DNA of 64,000 nucleotides from Adiantum capillus-veneris (Eukaryota > Streptophyta > Polypodiopsida > Polypodiales > Pteridaceae). Position numbers and translations under genes: made by a program. The notes under the pieces are model-generated. The model was not told the DNA's origin and made no database searches. It was given only the letters and a program-made list of their open reading frames with translations. Positions 46,863 through 58,024 of this stretch are shown in pieces. The stretch is from NCBI GenBank assembly GCA_014529385.2, contig CM043959.1, positions 87,676,529 through 87,740,528 of the forward strand. Direction: 5' to 3'. The stretch's first letter is position 1. Each line of letters begins with the position of its first letter.

Positions 46863-48496
46863 TGTCATAAAATCTAATATCTAACCAACCCAAATGATTT
46901 TCTCATATTAAATTGATCACTTAATGTGGGAGAATAAACGGGAACAAGTGTTAAGATATACATATGTGCTTATAGATCTATCTCAACACGGGGCCAATAG
47001 TAAAGGGGCCCAAATGGGAGATGGTCTATCAAGAGCAAGGCTAACCAATGGAGTATAGGACCTTAGGGTTAGCTTCATTGAAGACCTCCAATAATGTGTG
47101 TAAAAGTCCTTTGACCTTAGGTAAGCTAGGGCTGAGCTTGAGGTGGGAACCCGGCCCAAGCTCGAGGTGCTTGACCTGCTTGAGGTGCTTGTCGTGCTTG
47201 AGGTGTTTGTCATGCTTGAGGTGCTTGATTGAGGTGCTTGAGGTGCTTGACTTACTCCATGCTTGAGGTGCTTCACTTGCCGCTTGATTAAGGTGCTTGA
47301 GGTGCCTTGACATGCTTGCCTGAGATGCTTGTGGGAATACCCCCTACTCCAAGTGCTTTGTCATGCTTGATGATTAAGGTGCTTGAGCTCCTAAAGTCAA
47401 AAGCATCCCTACAAGAGGGGTGGCGAGCCCTTTTCCTAGGGATTAGAGAGAGAACACACACTCACACTCACAAGGGAAGCCCCAACTTGAAGAGGCAGCA
47501 AGGACACATGTCAGGTCCCTACCCATGTTACCTTCATGTGTTGCTTGAAGCCTATTGGCTAGGCTTCAAAGGGGTCCAATGATAAATTACTTGAATTATC
47601 TTATTTTTTTTGCATTTATCAAGTCCTCTCTCTCAAAGGGAAAAGGGGGACACTTGTCCCAAGGCTATCCCTGTTGCTTGTAATGGCTCCTGCTTGTGAT
47701 TGGCTAGGCCTGGAGGGGTCCAATCAGCTTCAAGCATGAGCTACAAGGGGGGGTCGACCCAAGCAAGCTAGGGGGGTGCTTAGGGGGTATACTCACCCAC
47801 ACACACTCACAAACACTCTCATTGTGTACTATGCAAAGTGCAAGAGCTCCCTCTCCTTCTCCAAGCAAGTAGAGGTTGAGAGCCTACACCAACACTCTTG
47901 GCTATGGAGTGCAAATCCATCCAAGAGCCATGCTTCAATGCTTGAGCTTGCCATCTATTTCTTCTTCATTACTATGCTATTATGTATGCTAGCACAAGAG
48001 TTATGATAAGTGAGGAACTAGCTCTTTCTCGTATGAAATGTTTCTTCTTCCTCTTCCCTACCCTCATTCCCTGCTAGCTCTCTCCACCTTCGAAGGTGTT
48101 TGAGGTCTTGGGACTGAGGCTTGGTATAGTTAAAGCTTTCTTCAAGTTTAGGTTATGCTATGATGGTGATGCATGAAGCTTTCCATATTCATTGCTTCAC
48201 CTAGGTCACAAGGAACACAAAGAATGTATTGTAACAAGTCTCTCTTTATGGGAGAAATCATAATACAAATGCCTATTGGAGGGGGGACCGGCTCCACATA
48301 AATCCGGTCCTCAACTGTTGTCATGTTCTCTAAATTCTCTCTCTTGCAAAAGTATTGTCTATGCCAAGTTAACTAATTGCTATGATTATGTTGCTATCTT
48401 CAATTATATCAACCCGCTATGCTCACAAAATCATTTCTTAAAAGTACTCTCATTAAATTCCGCTACTCTCAAATTGAATAGGCAAATTCCATTACA
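46863..48496 (+). repeat. 5' LTR of element G
   Basis: 1634 bp. It includes a minisatellite of CTTGAGGTGCTTG words (about 47150-47330) and a conserved inverted repeat GGACCGG...CCGGTCC (48285-48310). Confidence 0.92.
47150..47330 (+). repeat. Minisatellite within the G-family LTR
   Basis: Imperfect repeats of about 12-17 bp based on CTTGAGGTG and CTTGxC/TxTG, about a dozen copies. The same array is in the 3' LTR (about 54340-54520), the solo LTR (about 58310-58500) and, shortened, the 5' LTR of element D (about 16550-16650). Confidence 0.85.
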
Positions 48497-48497
48497 T

Positions 48498-48509
48498 TGG
48501 TATCAGAGC
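48498..48509 (+). other. Primer binding site of element G (initiator Met tRNA type)
   Basis: TGGTATCAGAGC, one base after the LTR end at 48496. Confidence 0.92.
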
Positions 48510-48911
48510 ATTTGGTTTCTCTTTTCTTGCTTAAGTAGAGAGGTCCTTAAGTAGCCTATAAGTGGTTGATGTTGTTAATTATAATAGGGTAAGTGGAATT
48601 GGGATCTATTATCGGTTTTGTTGAAGCCCACTATGTGGGGGATGGTGCACACCTCGGGAGCTTTGGACTTAATAATGGAGTCTTTCTAGACTTGCCTACG
48701 GCTTTACCATTATTGAGCCATAAGAAGTCCGAGAGGAGCTAACCCTTGGCAACTCTGCTATGTTAGACCTACTCCTCTACTCTCTATAATTAACCACTTT
48801 GAGCCGTGGGTGTAGATACTTAAGAGCCGATTTTCAAAGGCTAAGAGGAGTGGCAACTAAGGTTTTGTATTGCCAAAGCATACACTAAGTATAAACATAA
48901 ATTTTGTTAAC

Positions 48912-50340
48912 ATGGCTGACAATAATCAAGAGAGTAGAATGAACATTGATAGCTTAGATTTTTCACATGAAGGTGCTAATGATGATGCTCCCATGTTTGT
49001 GAATTATCTCGTCACTAGGTTGCAACAAGCTATGGGCAACCCTGTTTTGCAAGCCAAAGTTACTCAATAACTTCGTGCTTATGGAATTTCCCTTCCTCTC
49101 CCAGAGGAGAGAGAGCTTAGGAGGCCTCTTGAAGAGACCCCCAAAAGAAGACTCTCTCCCATTCGAGAGGAGGAATCCAAACAGAAAGAAAGCAATGACA
49201 GTTTAAGTTCTTCTGAAGATGTGGCTCCACAAAGACGGCGGTCTAAACGATCGCCTACTCCTCCCAAGAGGAAAAGAGAAACCTATAGTCCTTCTCCTCA
49301 TCACTCTGAAAGGCAAGAGAGGAAACAAAGGAAGAAAAGGGCTAGGAAGAGGTCACCCTCTTCTCCTTCTTCTTCACCTTCCTCCTCTTCCGATGAAAGT
49401 TATGGCTATTCTCCTAGAGAATACAAGAGGGGAGCACATCGCAAATCATTTCCTGCATGGCGAAGGTCACAAAAGCTAAAGAAGTTCAAGGAGGGAGGAA
49501 AGAGTATCTCTTTTCTCACCTACGATGGCACCTTTTGTGCTACCGACAAAGTGTTGGCCTTCATCTAGCAATTTGATGCAGCCTTTGGGGACGAGGGCTT
49601 CACAGAGTCCTCCAAGCTACGCCATGTAGCTATGCACTTCCAAAAATCAGCTCGTCAATGGTGGGCTAGCCTTCGTGGCAATGGAGAAGCCCCAAAGACA
49701 TGGAAAACTCTACGAGTTTCCATCATAAAGCAATTTCTTCCAAGCGATACTAAAGATAAAGTTCTTACCGAATGGCGCGGCTTGAAGCTTCTCTCTCATG
49801 AGTCTATCAACAAGTATGTAGACAAGTTTTGGGATTTACATCTCAAAGCTATTGTCTTTCAAAGATAGACTTTGCCGAGCAAAGACAACAATTCTGTGCG
49901 GGATTACCTGAAGAGATGGCCGAATACATCAACTCTCAACGGCCTGGTACTATTACCGAAGTAATCCATCACACCATGGTTGCTTCACGCATCAATTTCC
50001 ATCAAGGGGCTAGACGTAATGTCAAGCCCATGGAAAACAAAGATAAAAATGATGCAAAGGGGAAATCCAATGCACAAAATAATTCCCAAGGCACTTCCAA
50101 CAACAACAACAACAATCGGTCCAAGGATAAGGGAGTTTACAAAGGTAAAAACAAACTCTCTCCTGAAGAGCTTGAAGCTTTTCGCAAGGACCACAAATGT
50201 TTCAAGTGTGGGGAGCAAGGACATGGCTATCGTTCTTGCCCCAAGAAGAATACTCGCAATGAGACTCCTAGGGCTTCCACCATCGAAGCTCCAAAAGAGG
50301 ATGCTCATTGCAAAGGATCATCACTCTCCTATGCTTGTGG
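48912..50340 (+). pseudogene. Gag of element G, two stops and a frameshift
   Basis: ATG 48912 opens MADNNQESRMNIDSLDFSHE. There is a TAA at 49068-49070 and a TAG at 49566-49568, both in frame. The N-terminal part is Arg/Ser-rich (EETPKRRLSPIREEESK, then KRARKRSPSSPSSSPSSSSD), unusual beside the capsid core (LRHVAMHFQKSARQWWASLR, WKTLRVSIIKQFLPSDTKDK, YVDKFWDLHLKA). The frame shifts near 49853. A zinc knuckle CFKCGEQGHGYRSC (about 50200-50240) follows a linker with an Asn run. The next section is protease in the same frame. Confidence 0.87.
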
Positions 50341-53300
50341 AAAGGTAAGAGAGCATGATGCCTTCATCTTGTTTGACCCTGGCTCTACTCTCAACTTCAT
50401 ATCAATAGAGTTGGCCACTAAGTTGGGCATTCAAGCTTTTGAGATGGGAGATATAGTAACAGCTGATGCAGCTTTCAAGGGACAACAAGCCTCCGTTAGT
50501 CCCTTTGATTGGGAAGTTGAGGCTTCATGTCCAAAGCTATGTCGACAAAGAAGACTTCTTCATCTCTCCTCTCCAACATCAGGATGTTATCCTAGGGGCA
50601 CCATGGTTTGATCGCATGGCTGCCAACATGAAGTTCCCTGAAAGGAGAATTTACTTCACCTACAGGGGAAAGAACATGTATATAGATGCTAGTGAGCGTG
50701 GTCGCACTATTCCACTTGTAAATCCTCTTTCTTTTGATAAATCAATGAAGAGCTCAATTTCTGCGTACATGATTTATGTCAAAGAGTCTCTAAAAGCTAA
50801 TAATGTTTCATCAAATGAAAATGATAGGAATCAAGAAGAGTTAGACTTGTCTACTTTTCTAAAAGGATTCCAAAATGTGTTCATCGATGATACCCCTATG
50901 GACCTACCTCCAAAACGAGGGGATGATGACCATCGTATTGAGCTCCTTCCAGGAAGCTCACCGCCTAACAAACCTCCTTATCGAGTCTCACAAGCTCAAC
51001 AAGAGGAGATTATGAGGCAAGTACAGGAATTGGTAGACAAAGGGATGGTGAGGCCTAGTTCCTCTCCCTTTTGTTCTCCAGTCCTTTTAGTGCAAAAGAA
51101 AGATGGTACATATCGTATGTGTGTGGACTATCGAGCACTAAACCATATCACTATCAAAAATAGATTTCTCGTGCCTCGGGTAGAAGATCTATTTGATAAG
51201 CTACAAGGCTCTACCTACTTCAGTAGGATTGACCTTAAGAGTGGCTATCATCAAATAAGGATAGTGGATAAAGATATCCTAAAGACCGCGTTTCGCACAA
51301 CATTTGGTCTTTATGAATATCTAGTCATGCCTTTTGGCTTCACTAATGCACCAGCTACTTTCAATCGTCTCATGGAGAAAATTTTTAGACCATATCGTAA
51401 ATTCACTGGAGTGTTCTTTGATGATATCATCATCTACTCCAAATCTTTGGAGGAACATAAGCAACATCTCCAAGTGATTTTTCAAGCCTTGAGGGAAAAC
51501 AAACTTTTTCTCAACCAAAAGAAAAGTGAATTCTTCCTTCAAGAGATTCAATCTCTAGGTCATATTATCTCTCACGATGGTATTCGTATGGATCCATCAA
51601 AGTTAGAGGTAATAAAATCATGGCCTAACCCAAGGAATCTACATGAGCTAAGAAGCTTTATTGGTATGTGTGCATACTATAGACGCTTCATAGCAAAATT
51701 CTCTCAAGTAGCAAGACCACTACACGACTTAACAAAGAAGAACGTTAAGTTTGTATGGACTACTAAGGAGTAAAATGCTTTTGAAAAACTCAAAGAGAAG
51801 CTTACTTCCCAACCAGTCCTCGTGCTTCCGGATCTCTCAAAACCATTTGAGGTCCAATGTGACGCTTGTGGTGATTGCCTTGGAGCGGTTTTGCTTCAAG
51901 AAGGGCATGCCATAGCATATGAGAGCCGAAGGCTCAATAGTGATGAACGAGTCTTGGGCATTTATGAGAAAGAGCTTTTAGCTGTTCTACATGCCCTAGA
52001 TACATGGAAGCACTACCTATTGGGGACTCCATTTATCCTACGAACCGACCACCAAAGTCTCAAGTATTTCATGACGCAAACCAAACTTTCTGACAAACAA
52101 ATGAGGTGGGCAAATTTTCTTCCGCAATTTAATTTCCATATTGCTCACATAGCTGGTAAGCACAATCAAGTTGCCGATACACTTTCACGACAACCAAAAG
52201 TTAATGCGGTGTCTATAGCTACTCACAATGATCTATCCTCTATGATAGATGAGTATGCTATTGACCCTGACTTTAAAGACATAATGTCAGCCCTTGCTTT
52301 GGGGAAGAAAGAGGAACCATTCACCTTGCAGGATGGTTATCTTCTCCACGGCAATAGGCTATGTGTTACCCATTCCCTTCGTGAGAAGGTTATGTATGAA
52401 TCCCATGCTCCTCCATATGCAGGGCATAGAGGTATTCAACCTACTCTCCGAGGAGTAGAGACGTATTTCTATTGGCCTACCATGAAAGTGGGCATACAAG
52501 AGTATGTTTCAAAATGTGTAGTATGCCAAAAGACCAAGTATGATAGAGGGAAGCAACCTAGATTACTCCAGCCATTGCCTATTCCAAATTCACCATGGGA
52601 GAGTATATCCATGGATTTCATCTTTGGATTACCCAAGTCTATCCATGGGAATACAGGAATATCGACAATAGTCGACAGGTTTAGCAAGCAAGCACATTTT
52701 ATTCCTGTCAAAAAGACTATTAAGGCACATCAAATGGCAACTCTCTTCATATCTCAGATTTTCAAGCACCATGGATTACCCACATCCATCGTGTCAGATA
52801 GGGATCCTAGAATGACCAGTAATTTCTGGAAAGGTCTCTTTGAAAATCTAGGAACAAGATTGAATTTCTCTTTGGCCTATCACCCACAAACGGATGGCCA
52901 AAGTGAGATAGCCAATCTTACGATACTCGATCTACTCAAGACTTATGTTACCGAAGTAGATCAACGCTCACAATGGGAAAAGTATTTACCTCTAGTAGAG
53001 TATGCCTACAATAATATTGTACATACTTCTACGGGGAAAGCACCTTTCGAGATCATAGAGGGAAGACCTAAAAGTCCCTTGCTACTCAAAGTACATGGGA
53101 AGATCTTCGCCGCCGATGAGTATAGCCGTGACCTACAAGAATCTTTTCAAAAGATTAGGGAGGCTATAGCCATCTCTCAACAAAGGTAAAAAGCTGCTGC
53201 TGATAAGCACAGAAGAGCCTTAATGTTCAAAGAAAATTATTGGGTCTTACTCAAGTTTCCTAAGGCTCGATTAAGGCAAACGACGGGCAAAAATCCTACG

Positions 53301-53693
53301 GGCCATCAAAAGTATTATGCTAAACTAACAAAAAGATACTATGGTCCTTTCCAAATCTTGAAGCCCATCAATGAGACAGCTTATCAACTCAAGTTGCCCA
53401 ACCATTGGCTTATACACAATTCCTTTCATGTAAGCCTACTTAAGCCCTACAAAGGAGAGCCACCAACTAAACCAATTATTGAAGACTCTCTCGAAGTTGA
53501 AGACCAAGAAGAGGTGCTACAACCCGAAGCTGTCCTTCGGCATGAAGACAAGGTACTACAACATGATAAGATAATCCGACGGTATCTTATTAAGTTCAAA
53601 AATTATCCTTTTGAAGATGCTAAATGGATGCAAGGAGTACAACTTAAGGATAGTATGAACCTTGTCAATGCTTACAATGCTACATTAGAGTAA
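50341..53693 (+). pseudogene. Pol of element G: protease, reverse transcriptase, RNase H, integrase, chromodomain
   Basis: Protease active site ILFDPGSTLNFIS (the family usually has D-S/T-G, here DPG), then QDVILGAPWFDRM. The frame changes near 50500. Reverse transcriptase: YRMCVDYRALNHITIKNRF, SRIDLKSGYHQIRI, MPFGFTNAPATFNRLM and the catalytic VFFDDIIIYS (FFDD where YxDD is commoner). A stop at 51771-51773 precedes RNase H (PFEVQCDACGDCLGAVLLQE, RTDHQSLKYFMTQ). Integrase has HRGIQ...CVVCQ, SMDFIFGLP, VSDRDPRM and GQSEIANL with a 35-residue D-to-E spacing. A stop at 53187-53189 is followed by the C-terminal part: [20 protein letters not shown], then a chromodomain-like [20 protein letters not shown]. 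Confidence 0.92.
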
Positions 53694-54040
53694 GCAAATG
53701 TACAACTCTCTTTTAAATGACTCATGTTTTTGTCTTATAAGACTAATCCTCTTTTTAATTGTGCACAAATTTAACTAGTATGCATGCTTAGAATCATGTT
53801 TGTGATGACGACGTCTCTCAAACACCAAGTAGAATTTGTCACTCTACTTTGGGAGAATGAAATGGACTAAAGAGCAGACATGCTTGCGGCAGCTATGTCT
53901 CCCAAGCACCAAATGGATTAGTCATCCATCTTGGAAAGATGTCGTAGGGTAAAAAAGGGATCCTCTACCCGCTAAGTACTATTGACTAATGACTAAGCCT
54001 TTATCTCTTCTACCTCATAGTCGAGGATGACTATGATTTC

Positions 54041-54053
54041 CAGAGAGAGGTAA
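54041..54053 (+). other. Polypurine tract of element G
   Basis: CAGAGAGAGGTAA directly before the 3' LTR start TGTCATAAAATC, the expected primer site for plus-strand DNA synthesis. Confidence 0.75.
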
Positions 54054-55167
54054 TGTCATAAAATCTAATATCTAACCAACCCAAATGATTTTCTCATATT
54101 AAATTGATCACTTAATGTGGGAGAATAAACGGGAACAAGTGTTAAGATATAGATATGTGCTTATAGATCTATCTCAACACGGGGCCAATAGTAAAGGGGC
54201 CCAAATGGAAGATGGTCTATCAAGAGCAAGGCTAACCAATGGAGCATAAGACCTTAGGGTTAGCTTCATTGAAGACCTCCAATAATGTGTGTAAAAGTCC
54301 TTTGACCTTAGGTAAGCTAGGGCTGAGCTTGAGGTGGGAACCCGGCCCAAGCTCGAGGTGCTTGACTTGCTTGAGGTGCTTGTCGTGCTTGAGGTGTTTT
54401 TCATGCTTGAGGTGCTTGATTGAGGTGCTTGAGGTGCTTGACTTACTCCATGCTTGAGGTGCTTGACTTGCCGCTTGATTAAGGTGCTTGAGGTGCCTTG
54501 ACATGCTTGCCTGAGATGCTTGTGGGAATACCCCCTAGTCCAAGTGCTTTGTCATGCTTGATGACTAAGGTGCTTGAGCTCCTAAAGTCAAAAGCATCCC
54601 TACAAGAGGGGGGGCGAGCCCTTTTCCTAGGGATTAGAGAGAGAACACACACTCACACTCACAAGGGAAGCCCCAACTTGAAGAGGCAGCAAGGACACAT
54701 GTCAGGTCCCTACCCATGTTACCTCTTCCTACCCTCATTCCCTGCTAGCTCTCTCCACCTTCGAAGGTGTTTGAGGTCTTGGGACTAAGGCTTGGTATAG
54801 TTAAAGCTTTCTTCAAGTTTAGGTTATGCTATGATGGTGATGCATGAAGCTTTCCATCTTCATTGCTTCACCTAGGTCACAAGGAACACAAAGAATGTAT
54901 TGTAACAAGTCTCTCTTTATGGGAGAAATCATAATACAAATGCCTATTGGAGGGGGGACCGGCTCCACATAAATCCGGTCCTCAACTGTTGTCATGTTCT
55001 CTAAATTCTCTCTCTTGCAAAAGTATTGTCTATGCCAAGTTAACTAATTGCTATGATTATGTTGCTATCTTCAATTATATCAACCCGCTATGCTCACAAA
55101 ATCATTTCTTAAAAGTACTCTCATTAAATTCCGCTACTCTCAAATTGAATAGGCAAATTCCATTACA
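54054..55167 (+). repeat. 3' LTR of element G, internally deleted
   Basis: 1114 bp, 520 bp shorter than the 5' LTR. The missing piece corresponds to about 47532-48050 and joins CATGTTAC to CTCTTCCTACCC at a short CCT homology. Outside the gap the LTRs are nearly identical. The inverted repeat is at 54956-54981. Confidence 0.92.
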
Positions 55168-55172
55168 GAAAC

Positions 55173-56159
55173 TCTCCTTTTCTTTCTACATCTACACAAA
55201 TAAGCACCCACCATGAACAAAGTATGTGTTTCTTCATTTGTTCAAAAGATACTCATCCAATAAGGCCCAAGGGCCAAGGGTGTAACATGACTTAATTTCA
55301 AAATTTTGAGCAATAACTTTTGCTTGACGGAGACTTTGGGTATTTTAAAGCTTGTCCACAGTCTAGGAGTTTATTCGTTTAGTTTCAAATTTTGACCCAA
55401 GGCACACTTTGGGAGCTACTTTTGTTGGTGATGGAGCGAGATTTTGGAAATAGTTTGTACGTAAGAACGTAGTCCTAAAAGATGAATTCTTTGAGTATTT
55501 ATAGATTCCATTATTTTGATGCTCATTGAAGCCCTAGATTAAGGAAAAAGTGAAAAAATTGATGTTTTACATCATTTTTTTAGAAATTGTCAACTTGCAG
55601 ATTGATTTTTGGAGAATCTGAGCAGGATGTGACTTTTTTTGCATCAAATGACTCTTAAAGAGTGCAACAAGGAGAACAAATTCATGTGAGATGAGGTTGA
55701 ACAATACATAGAAATTTGGAAGCTACGAGCCATTAATGAAAATAGCCTAATTGTTTTAGATTTGACGTATTGGATATTTTTAGTATTGGACATTTTTAGT
55801 ATTGGATATTTTTAGTGGCATTTTGTGGTCATGGTGCAAGACACATCTTTTCGACCCTATTTTCATCCTTCTTTACTAAAGACGGGAGTCAGCTACAAAA
55901 ATAGCCACTTTTTAGGCAGTTATTCTAGGAGACGGTCTCTAGTAGAGGTTGAGCGATTGTGATTGTGAGGGTATGTGAGATTGTGATTGTGATTGAGGAT
56001 GAGATAGCTCGGGGCGATCAGGAGGTTATGATACGAGCTATGCTCTTTCTATGACTACCTTACATCAATACCGATACTCTATTTTGCCATATTGATTTTG
56101 CGTAATTTTTCAATTTTCTATTTGTCAATCTATTTCGCTCTCCCATGTCGTGTCACGAG
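55173..56159. other. Region before element H, possible old LTR
   Basis: No gene. Contains three copies of an 18-bp word (TATTGGAxATTTTTAG, 55768-55816). Since a PBS-like sequence follows at 56160, part of this may be the decayed 5' LTR of element H; no terminus could be assigned. Confidence 0.45.
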
Positions 56160-56192
56160 TGATATCAGAGTAGTTGTGATTCTGTAGTAGAG

Positions 56193-57280
56193 ATGGAAAA
56201 ATACGAGCAAAGATTGAAGGAACAAGTTGAGGTTATCCGTTGGCTCACTGAAGATCTCAACAAACATGAGAAAGTTGACAACGGAAAGGGAATGCCTGAT
56301 ACATAAGGTGGAAGTGGCTGAGAAAGTGGAGATGGGATTTGGGTGGAATTTATTGGCGGCAGGAAAGGTTGATCTCTGTCTGCACAAGGCGAAGGATTAA
56401 AGAAAAAAAAGTGGAAGAGAAACAATGACGATGCGGGAGAAGCAACAATCAAACAGAGTCTTTAAGAAGGCTAAGCTTAAAAAATTCGATGGCATAGGAA
56501 GGGTGGGCAAAGATTTGGAAGCAAGAATTGAAAAACTCGAAGACTTCTTTGTTTTACAGGAGTTTCTTGAAAAAGCAAAGGTGAAGATTGCTTTCCTGCA
56601 ACTTTGTAGTGTTGCAAAGCTATGGTGTAAATTGTACATGCAAACTTCTACCGATCAAAGTGTAATTTCATGGAAGGAATTTCGTGCACAAGCTTAGAAA
56701 AGGTATTGTTCTCCTCATTACAATATAATGAACAAGATGTAATTTAATGGTTTCAAGCAGCACGAATCCAAGAACCAATTCTGACCGTGGATGAGTACAA
56801 AAAAAAATTATATGTTTACATAAATATACTCCAGAGGTGATGGGAGATGCATTCAAGATAAATTCTATTGAGGGCCTGCAAGATGTCTTGAAGTTTCAAG
56901 TGAAGGCATGTTGTGTTGATTTCTTGGATGTTGGGGCAAAGGCCAAAAATTATGAGAAGAGGGATCAATTTAATCAAACTAGGAGGATGATTTCAATAAT
57001 CCATCGTTCGAATACCAATGCAACAAATCCTCGAAACCTGCCAAGTAAGGTTTTTCCTAGTTGGCAAGGTAATAATACAACGCAGCAATGAGGATCGTTC
57101 CCTAATGGGAAAAATGGAAACGGAAACAAGAAGAAGCAATCTCTAGAGCGTTGGCAACAAGACCTGAAGTTTCTAGAAAGAGCTTAAAAACTCAGATTAT
57201 GCTTTTGATGTGGAGAGCAAGGCCACTTGACTTTTGAATGCCCGAACAAATTGATCGATAAGGCAGTATGGGCCAATATG
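56193..57280 (+). pseudogene. Gag of element H
   Basis: MEKYEQRLKEQVEVIRWLTE begins at 56193, then stops. The frame 56425-56697 has KKFDGIGRVGKDLEARIEKL and VKIAFLQLCSVAKLWCKLYM. 56837-57091 continues the capsid tail. A zinc knuckle near 57200-57240 reads CF-stop-CGEQGHLTFEC, that is, C-x2-C-x4-H-x4-C with a stop in the second spacer position. Several frame changes are needed. Confidence 0.7.
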
Positions 57281-58024
57281 GATGAAGTGGAGACTATTGG
57301 CGATGAAGATGGTAAAGGTAAGTCATTCAACACTCCTTTGCGGTGCTTTACATCTTTGGTGTCTCATTTAAAGGCTTATGTGATTAAATTTGTGGGTAAA
57401 ATGAGAAATTTGAAATTGAATTTCTTGATTGATTGGATAGAACACATTGCTTCTTATCCTCTAAATTGGTAGAGAAATTAAACCTAAAATTAATCGGAGA
57501 GACTAAAGGACTTGTGGAATTAGCTTGCGATAATAAAAGTTTCACAAAAGGGCTAATTAAAAATTTGTCATTTCTTTGAACGGTCAGAACCATAAAGGTA
57601 ATTTTTATGTCATAGGCATGGGTGTGCATGATGTAATTATTGGCATGGATTGGATGACTGAAAATCACAGTCTCACTGATTGTGAAGAAAGGAAAATCTC
57701 GTTTAAATCTTATGATGGGGTAATCACACTATTCATTGGCAAGAAAGGGGTTCTTAAGTCTTTCTCATTTTGGCCATGAAACTGATAAGGGGACTAAGAC
57801 ATGGGCGTGAAACCTTTATAATTTTTGCAAATGAATGAAAAGTTGAACTTAAACAAGAAAAGGTGGAGAATCCATTGCATACAAAGAAGATTCTTGAGTT
57901 TAAGGACGTTCTCCCTGAGATATGCTAGGTATGCCTCCTCCTAGATCATTAGAACATGGGATAAGCCTTTATCCAGGAATCGAACCCTATTCACGGGCTC
58001 TATACAAATTCAACATAGATGAAC
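57281..58024 (+). pseudogene. Protease to start of reverse transcriptase of element H
   Basis: 57576-57779 encodes FYVIGMGVHDVIIGMDWMTE, the typical C-terminal part of gypsy protease (x-VILGMDWL). 57300-57470 precedes it with weak similarity. The end (57950-58024) encodes YSRALYKFNIDE, the entry to reverse transcriptase, cut by the solo LTR. Confidence 0.65.

Larger units (their letters stand above)
46863..55167 (+). mobile_element. Element G: full-length Ty3/gypsy chromovirus
   Basis: An 8.3-kb plus-strand element with TGTCATAAAATC...TTCCATTACA LTRs (46863-48496 and 54054-55167), a Met-type PBS, gag, pol and a polypurine tract. The perfect target duplication is GAAAC (46858-46862 and 55168-55172). 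Pol order (protease, reverse transcriptase, RNase H, integrase) plus a chromodomain-like C-terminus marks it as a chromovirus. Four in-frame stops and two frameshifts make it inactive. Family members here are element D and the solo LTR at 58025. Confidence 0.93.

Noticed and set aside
46983-47313. Ser/Thr- or Lys/His-rich frames (STSSTTSTSS, KHLKHDKHLKHD)
   Set aside because: Translations of the LTR minisatellite in different frames; the same appears at 54174-54504 and 58190-58504.
48498-48509. tRNA-like matches
   Set aside because: Only 12-17 bp complementarity to tRNA 3' ends is present at each of these places; they are retrotransposon primer binding sites, not tRNA genes.
48276-48554. Open frame (begins [14 protein letters not shown]) also seen at 54947 and 59429
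   Set aside because: It lies entirely in the G-family LTR over the inverted repeat and 3' end of the LTR, and recurs only because the LTR recurs. No domain.
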